From: Bacteroidales bacterium
Lineage (GTDB): Bacteria; Bacteroidota; Bacteroidia; Bacteroidales; UBA932
Direction of reading: 5' to 3'
Length of the DNA: 11,064 bases
NCBI GenBank assembly: GCA_024402115.1
Contig: JAKSJQ010000057.1
Coordinates: 1 to 11,064, forward strand
Below the pieces are notes generated by a model. That model ran no database searches. It saw only the letters and a program-made list of their open reading frames with translations, and was not told the origin of the DNA. Shown piece after piece: positions 7,099-11,064 of the stretch. The position numbers were made by a program, and so were the translations under genes. Each line of letters starts with the position of its first letter. Position 1 is the stretch's first letter.

Positions 7099-8351
7099 TG
7101 AGCAAGATATACGAGAAGAACACCTGGTACTCGCTCCTGCGCATCTACGTCGACAAAATGATCGAGAGCAGCTACAGCGAGATGCAGGTGATCGGTGAGG
7201 AGAACATTCCTCAGGACGGCGCAGTCATCATCGCGCCTAACCACTGCAACACCCTCATGGATCCCCTCGTGGTGCTCCGCGCACGCAAGGAGCCAACCGT
7301 ATTCGGCGCAAGGGCGGACATTTTCAACAACAAGACCGCCGCTGCGGCGCTCCGCTTCCTCAGGATACTTCCTATGGTCCGCAGGCGCGACGGACTCCGC
7401 AACGTTGCCAAGAACCACGACTCTTTCGAGCAGATCGTGGAGACCCTCGAGAACGGAATGATGTACTGCATGTTCTGCGAAGGAACGCACCGTCCGAAGC
7501 ATTCGCTCCTCCCCGTCAACAAGGGCATAGTCAGGATCGCGCTTGCCGCAAACGAGAAGTTCGGCGACAAGAAGCCTGTCTACATCCTTCCTGCCGGCAT
7601 CGAGTACGGAGACTATTTCCGTTTCCAGGCCACGGCCCTTCTCCAGTACGGAAAGCCGATCAACGTCACCGAGTATGTCAAGGAGCATTCCGACGCATTC
7701 GAGGCAGACATCTACAAGGACCTGATGTGGAAGATCGCGGACGAGATATCGAGCCTGATCACCTTCATCCCGGACAACGAGCTCTACAGTGCAAGGTGGA
7801 CCCTCACCAGGATATGGGCGGGCCACAAGGGCTCGCCGAAGAAGAAGCTCGAGAACAACAGGAAGGCTGCCGCCAGGGCCGAGAATGCAGACGAGGCTCT
7901 CCTCGCGGCTGCAGAAGATTTCGAGGCAGGCCGCAAGAAGGCACATATCTCCATCAAATCCTTCGGAAAGAAGAGGCCGGTGGTCAACTTCATCAACAAG
8001 ATCGTCATCGGTCTTATTCTCCTTCCGTTCTTCCTCTACAGCACCCTCATGGCCCTACCTATCTGGCTCACCTCGAGGATCATCTGCTCAAAGGTCAAGG
8101 ACCCCGCATTCACCAATACGGTCCGCTTCGGAGTACACCTCGCCTTTCTTCCTATCATGGCGATAGTATGGGGCGTGCTGCTCTTCATCTTCCTCCCTTG
8201 GTTCGTTGCCCTGCCTCTGTTCATCATTGCGCTCGGAGCCAACGTAATCCACTACAGGAGCCTCGAGTTCTACAGGGTAATGTTCTCTGATTTCCGTCTC
8301 TTCGGATATCCTGAGCTCGTAAAGAAATATTGGAACATCAAAAACAGCTAG
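7098..8351 (+). CDS. PlsC-like membrane lysophospholipid/glycerol-phosphate acyltransferase
   Basis: 417 residues, starting at a GTG that overlaps the previous stop by 1 base. The first in-frame ATG (residue 21) would drop conserved-looking N-terminal sequence. Family motifs: PNHCNTLMDP with H49 and D55, a five-residue interval instead of the usual four, as in the yeast Sct1/Gpt2-like branch; ARADIF; and FCEGTHRPKH with E128-G129-T130, the phosphate-binding block III. After the catalytic domain comes a charged helical stretch (about 235-290, with KKKLENNRKAAARAE), then two hydrophobic blocks near 302-331 and 347-388 that anchor it in the inner membrane. It probably transfers an acyl chain to a (lyso)phospholipid precursor or related lipid. 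It is followed after 3 bases by an outer-membrane barrel gene, so a role in envelope lipid is plausible. The LPLAT family is certain; the acceptor is unknown. Confidence 0.85.
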   Translation: MSKIYEKNTWYSLLRIYVDKMIESSYSEMQVIGEENIPQDGAVIIAPNHCNTLMDPLVVLRARKEPTVFGARADIFNNKTAAAALRFLRILPMVRRRDGLRNVAKNHDSFEQIVETLENGMMYCMFCEGTHRPKHSLLPVNKGIVRIALAANEKFGDKKPVYILPAGIEYGDYFRFQATALLQYGKPINVTEYVKEHSDAFEADIYKDLMWKIADEISSLITFIPDNELYSARWTLTRIWAGHKGSPKKKLENNRKAAARAENADEALLAAAEDFEAGRKKAHISIKSFGKKRPVVNFINKIVIGLILLPFFLYSTLMALPIWLTSRIICSKVKDPAFTNTVRFGVHLAFLPIMAIVWGVLLFIFLPWFVALPLFIIALGANVIHYRSLEFYRVMFSDFRLFGYPELVKKYWNIKNS

Positions 8352-8354
8352 TAT

Positions 8355-9965
8355 ATGAAAAGAATCGCTATCGCAGCTCTCTGTCTCGCACTATGCTCAG
8401 CATCCTATGCTGAAACCAAGGACAGCGCTCCTAAGGAGAAGAAAGCAAAGAAGGAAGTGAAGTACGACGAGAATGGCAAGATCATCAAGACCGGACTCAA
8501 CTTCGGTCCTCTCCCTGCCGTTGCATTCGACGCGGACAAGGGCTTCCAGCTCGGAGGCATTCTCAACATCTATAACTTCGGTGACGGCTCGAAGTACCCA
8601 AACTATTTCAGCAAGTGGTACATCGAGGCTTCGTATTTCACTAAGGGTTCGATGCTCTTCCAGCTCCAGAACGACAACAAGGAACTCATCCCTGGCATCA
8701 GGTGGTCTTCTGCAGCATCTGTAACCATCGACAAGGCGTTCGACTTCTATGGTTTCAACGGCTACCAGAGCTTCTATGATTCCGACAGGATCGATGCCAG
8801 CAACGACAAGAAGGCAATAAAGAAAGGTACTGCTCAGCCGGATCCAAATCTCTACCGCTATACTCCTTTCTATAGGTTCGACAAGATGACCGTCTTCGCC
8901 AAGACTGACTTCATCGGAAAGATCACCGACCATTTCTATTGGGAGGCAGGATACCATTTCCAGTATTTCCGTCAGGACGAGATCGACCGCGTCAGCATCA
9001 ACAAGAACAAGTTCTATTACGACACCTTCCCTTCAGGCCCTGACACCTACGCCAACGCCAAGTTCCCAGAGGGAATGGAGCCTATCAGGGATGATCGTCC
9101 ATATCAGCCTACCCTTTTCGAGTACTACAAGAGCTGGGGAATCATCGACGAGAGCGAAATCTACAACAAGAAAGGCAAGCCTAGCATGATCAACAGCAGC
9201 GTCCGCCTTGGTCTCATGTATGATTCTCGCGACAAGGAAGGCGCTCCTGCAAGAGGAATATGGGCCGAGGGCCATCTCATCGCCTCTCCAAAGTGGCTCG
9301 GCTCAAGCAACTCGAACTACCGCTACAGCCTCACCTTCAGGCAATATGTACCTATCGTGAAGAACGACGTCCTCACCTTCGCATACAGGATCAACTACGA
9401 GGGTACTATCGGTAAGTTCTCGCCTTATTATACCTATCCTTACATCACCGTCGTCGGTAACGATGGTGACAAGGACGGCAACGGTGGCTATCGCACCGTG
9501 CGTGGTATTCTCAGGGATCGCGTGATGGGTCTCGACCAGGCTTCATACACTGCCGAGTTCCGCTACAAGTTCGTGGACTTCCGCCTCGGCAAGCAGAACG
9601 TGGCCTTCTCTATCACCGCATTCAGCGACGGAGCCATGGTGACTCGCCAGCGCGACATCACCTACAAGGGCGACGGCACTGACTACGCCATCTACAAGGC
9701 TTTCATGAGCGGCAGGCTCGAGGAGCACAACTACCCTGAGAAGTATATCAAGATGATAGACAACGGAGCTTATGGTTCCATCAAGACCCTCAAGGAGATG
9801 CCGCACATCACCGCAGGTCTCGGATTCCGCTTCATCATGAACTCCAATTTCATCGTGGCTGCCGAGTACGGTATGCCTATCACCCGCTTCTTCAAGGAGA
9901 ACAACCCATATAGGATGCAGGACGGAAAGGGAGCATTCTACATCAACACAGGCTATCTTTTCTAA
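8355..9965 (+). CDS. Omp85/BamA-type outer-membrane beta-barrel lacking POTRA domains
   Basis: 536 residues. A Sec signal peptide (MKRIAIAALC...SYA) is probably cleaved after A19. A short Lys/Glu-rich linker follows, and barrel-like sequence begins almost at once near residue 47 (GLNFGPLPAVAFDADKGF). Alternating strands rich in Tyr, Phe and Gly run to the C-terminal aromatic end GYLF, the usual outer-membrane sorting signal. The Omp85 loop-6 motif VRG (382-384, in YRTVRGILRDRVMG) is followed by AEFRYKF, and AGLGFRFIMNSNFIVAAEYGMP near the end matches the bacterial surface antigen domain (PF01103). There is no room for POTRA repeats, unlike BamA or TamA. The start lies 3 bases after the acyltransferase stop. 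It may insert or translocate proteins or lipids, or act as a simple porin; which of these is not determinable here. Confidence 0.82.
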   Translation: MKRIAIAALCLALCSASYAETKDSAPKEKKAKKEVKYDENGKIIKTGLNFGPLPAVAFDADKGFQLGGILNIYNFGDGSKYPNYFSKWYIEASYFTKGSMLFQLQNDNKELIPGIRWSSAASVTIDKAFDFYGFNGYQSFYDSDRIDASNDKKAIKKGTAQPDPNLYRYTPFYRFDKMTVFAKTDFIGKITDHFYWEAGYHFQYFRQDEIDRVSINKNKFYYDTFPSGPDTYANAKFPEGMEPIRDDRPYQPTLFEYYKSWGIIDESEIYNKKGKPSMINSSVRLGLMYDSRDKEGAPARGIWAEGHLIASPKWLGSSNSNYRYSLTFRQYVPIVKNDVLTFAYRINYEGTIGKFSPYYTYPYITVVGNDGDKDGNGGYRTVRGILRDRVMGLDQASYTAEFRYKFVDFRLGKQNVAFSITAFSDGAMVTRQRDITYKGDGTDYAIYKAFMSGRLEEHNYPEKYIKMIDNGAYGSIKTLKEMPHITAGLGFRFIMNSNFIVAAEYGMPITRFFKENNPYRMQDGKGAFYINTGYLF

Positions 9966-10528
9966 TGGATAAGGAATATCTCGACACTTTCGAAAGCGGC
10001 CTTCTCAATGAGCTCATGAAGGTCGCGCGTTCGCTCGGCATGCTCGGGGACACTCTCCTTGCGAGCGACGACATCGACGACAAGTGGCGCGAGTTTGCGC
10101 CCGAATACATGGCTGACGCAGTCAAGAACGTGAACTCATATCCGGAGTTCGCAGTCGCATGCGCAGGATACGCAGGAATGGCGATCGCGAAGTGGTGGGA
10201 CGAGGACTGGGGCCGCCATCACAGCGCGAAGTTCGCCTCCCTGCTCGGCGACCGCGGATTCGACAACATGGATGACCATATCGTGACTTCGATACTCGGA
10301 TATTCCCTCAGCTCCACCGAGGCCGGTGTCCTCATCAAGACCATGGAGGTTCTTTCGCAGACCACCTGGACATACATCCGCCACTCTTCCATCGAGGCAG
10401 GTACAGCCGACGCCTTCCACGCGCTCTCGCGCGCATGCAGATGTCTCTACAGGGTAGGTGCCGCGATGCAGCTCAAGAAGATGGGGTACCGCTTCCAGGC
10501 TGTCAATCTCAACCGTCTCCCAAGCTAG
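9965..10528 (+). CDS. Conserved-looking cytosolic helical protein, function unrecognised
   Basis: 187 residues, with no signal peptide and no strong membrane segment, predicted largely alpha-helical. Notable segments are YPEFAVACAGYAGMAIAKWWDEDWG (about 59-83), whose Trp/Asp cluster suggests a conserved core; HHSAKFASLLGDRGFDNMDDHIV (85-107); and RACRCLYRVGAAMQLKKMGYRF (156-177). I do not recognise a named domain. Its ATG overlaps the stop of the barrel gene by 1 base (TAATG), so it is the translationally coupled last gene of the four-gene operon and a terminator follows within 50 bases. Codon use resembles its neighbours, arguing for a real, long-resident gene. A role linked to the acyltransferase or barrel is only inferred from position. 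Confidence 0.75.
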   Translation: MDKEYLDTFESGLLNELMKVARSLGMLGDTLLASDDIDDKWREFAPEYMADAVKNVNSYPEFAVACAGYAGMAIAKWWDEDWGRHHSAKFASLLGDRGFDNMDDHIVTSILGYSLSSTEAGVLIKTMEVLSQTTWTYIRHSSIEAGTADAFHALSRACRCLYRVGAAMQLKKMGYRFQAVNLNRLPS

Positions 10529-10576
10529 TCCGCTCCGAAGGCAGCTGACCGACGAGGTTCTTTAGAGACTGAAATA

Positions 10577-10608
10577 AAAAAGAGCCGCCCGGATGGGCAG
10601 CTCTTTTT
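10577..10608. terminator. Bidirectional intrinsic terminator between convergent operons
   Basis: AAAAAGAGC (10577-10585) pairs with GCTCTTTTT (10600-10608). Inside, one C/A mismatch is followed by GCCC/GGGC closing a GGAT loop. T-rich runs follow on both strands (CTCTTTTTATTTT on plus, TCTTTTTTATTTC on minus). It can end both the four-gene plus-strand operon and the minus-strand gap gene that converges on it. The rest of the 105-base gap (10529-10633) shows nothing else. Confidence 0.88.
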
Positions 10609-10633
10609 ATTTTGAGTTGGTATAGTCAACAAA

Positions 10634-11064
<431 letters not shown>

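Noticed and set aside
6993..7946. 317-codon minus-strand open frame
   Set aside because: It is antisense to the end of the symporter and the acyltransferase, both of which carry intact catalytic or binding motifs. No recognisable protein and no promoter.
8382..8396. Lipoprotein signal in the barrel protein (Cys at residue 14)
   Set aside because: The sequence before the Cys is LAL, not a proper lipobox with G/A/S at -1, and a good signal peptidase I site (SYA) follows at residue 19.
8397..8957. 186-codon minus-strand open frame
   Set aside because: It is antisense to the start of the barrel gene, which has a good signal peptide and is coupled to the operon. The Glu/Val/Leu-rich translation is typical of a shadow frame.

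Overview
The window looks like a piece of a Bacteroidales chromosome with a fairly GC-rich coding bias (many CTC, ATC, GGC and AAG codons). Three things point there: TAnnTTTG-type -7 promoter elements with short A-rich leaders and no Shine-Dalgarno sequence; a DUF4886 SGNH hydrolase, a family typical of Bacteroidota; and a GapA C-terminus of Bacteroides-like wording. I cannot name the genus from the sequence. There are no mobile elements, CRISPR arrays, tRNAs or rRNAs that I can see, and no frameshifted genes.

Layout. (1) Positions 1-3913, minus strand: a two-gene operon. A 758-residue membrane-anchored protein with an EF-hand loop is followed after 2 bases by an MMPL/RND-superfamily exporter, which runs out of the window at its 3' end. 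(2) Positions 3914-4022: a 109-base divergent promoter region. (3) Positions 4023-6086, plus strand: a PLP-dependent C-S lyase of the MalY/PatB family and, 21 bases later, a secreted DUF4886 SGNH hydrolase. (4) Positions 6101-10528, plus strand: a four-gene operon with its own promoter, encoding a BASS-family sodium symporter, a PlsC-like membrane acyltransferase, a POTRA-less Omp85-type outer-membrane barrel and an unrecognised helical protein. These genes overlap by 1 base (TAGTG, TAATG) or sit 3 bases apart. (5) Positions 10577-10608: a bidirectional terminator. (6) Positions 10634-11064, minus strand: the C-terminal part of glyceraldehyde-3-phosphate dehydrogenase.

How the genes work together. 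Both main operons concern the cell envelope. The left one pairs an RND-type exporter with a large, probably cytoplasmic, EF-hand-bearing partner fixed in the inner membrane. The right one lines up an inner-membrane solute symporter, a lipid acyltransferase and an outer-membrane barrel with tight translational coupling, which suggests a common envelope or lipid-related role; the actual substrates cannot be read from the sequence. The MalY/DUF4886 pair and gap look like ordinary metabolic or secreted-enzyme genes.
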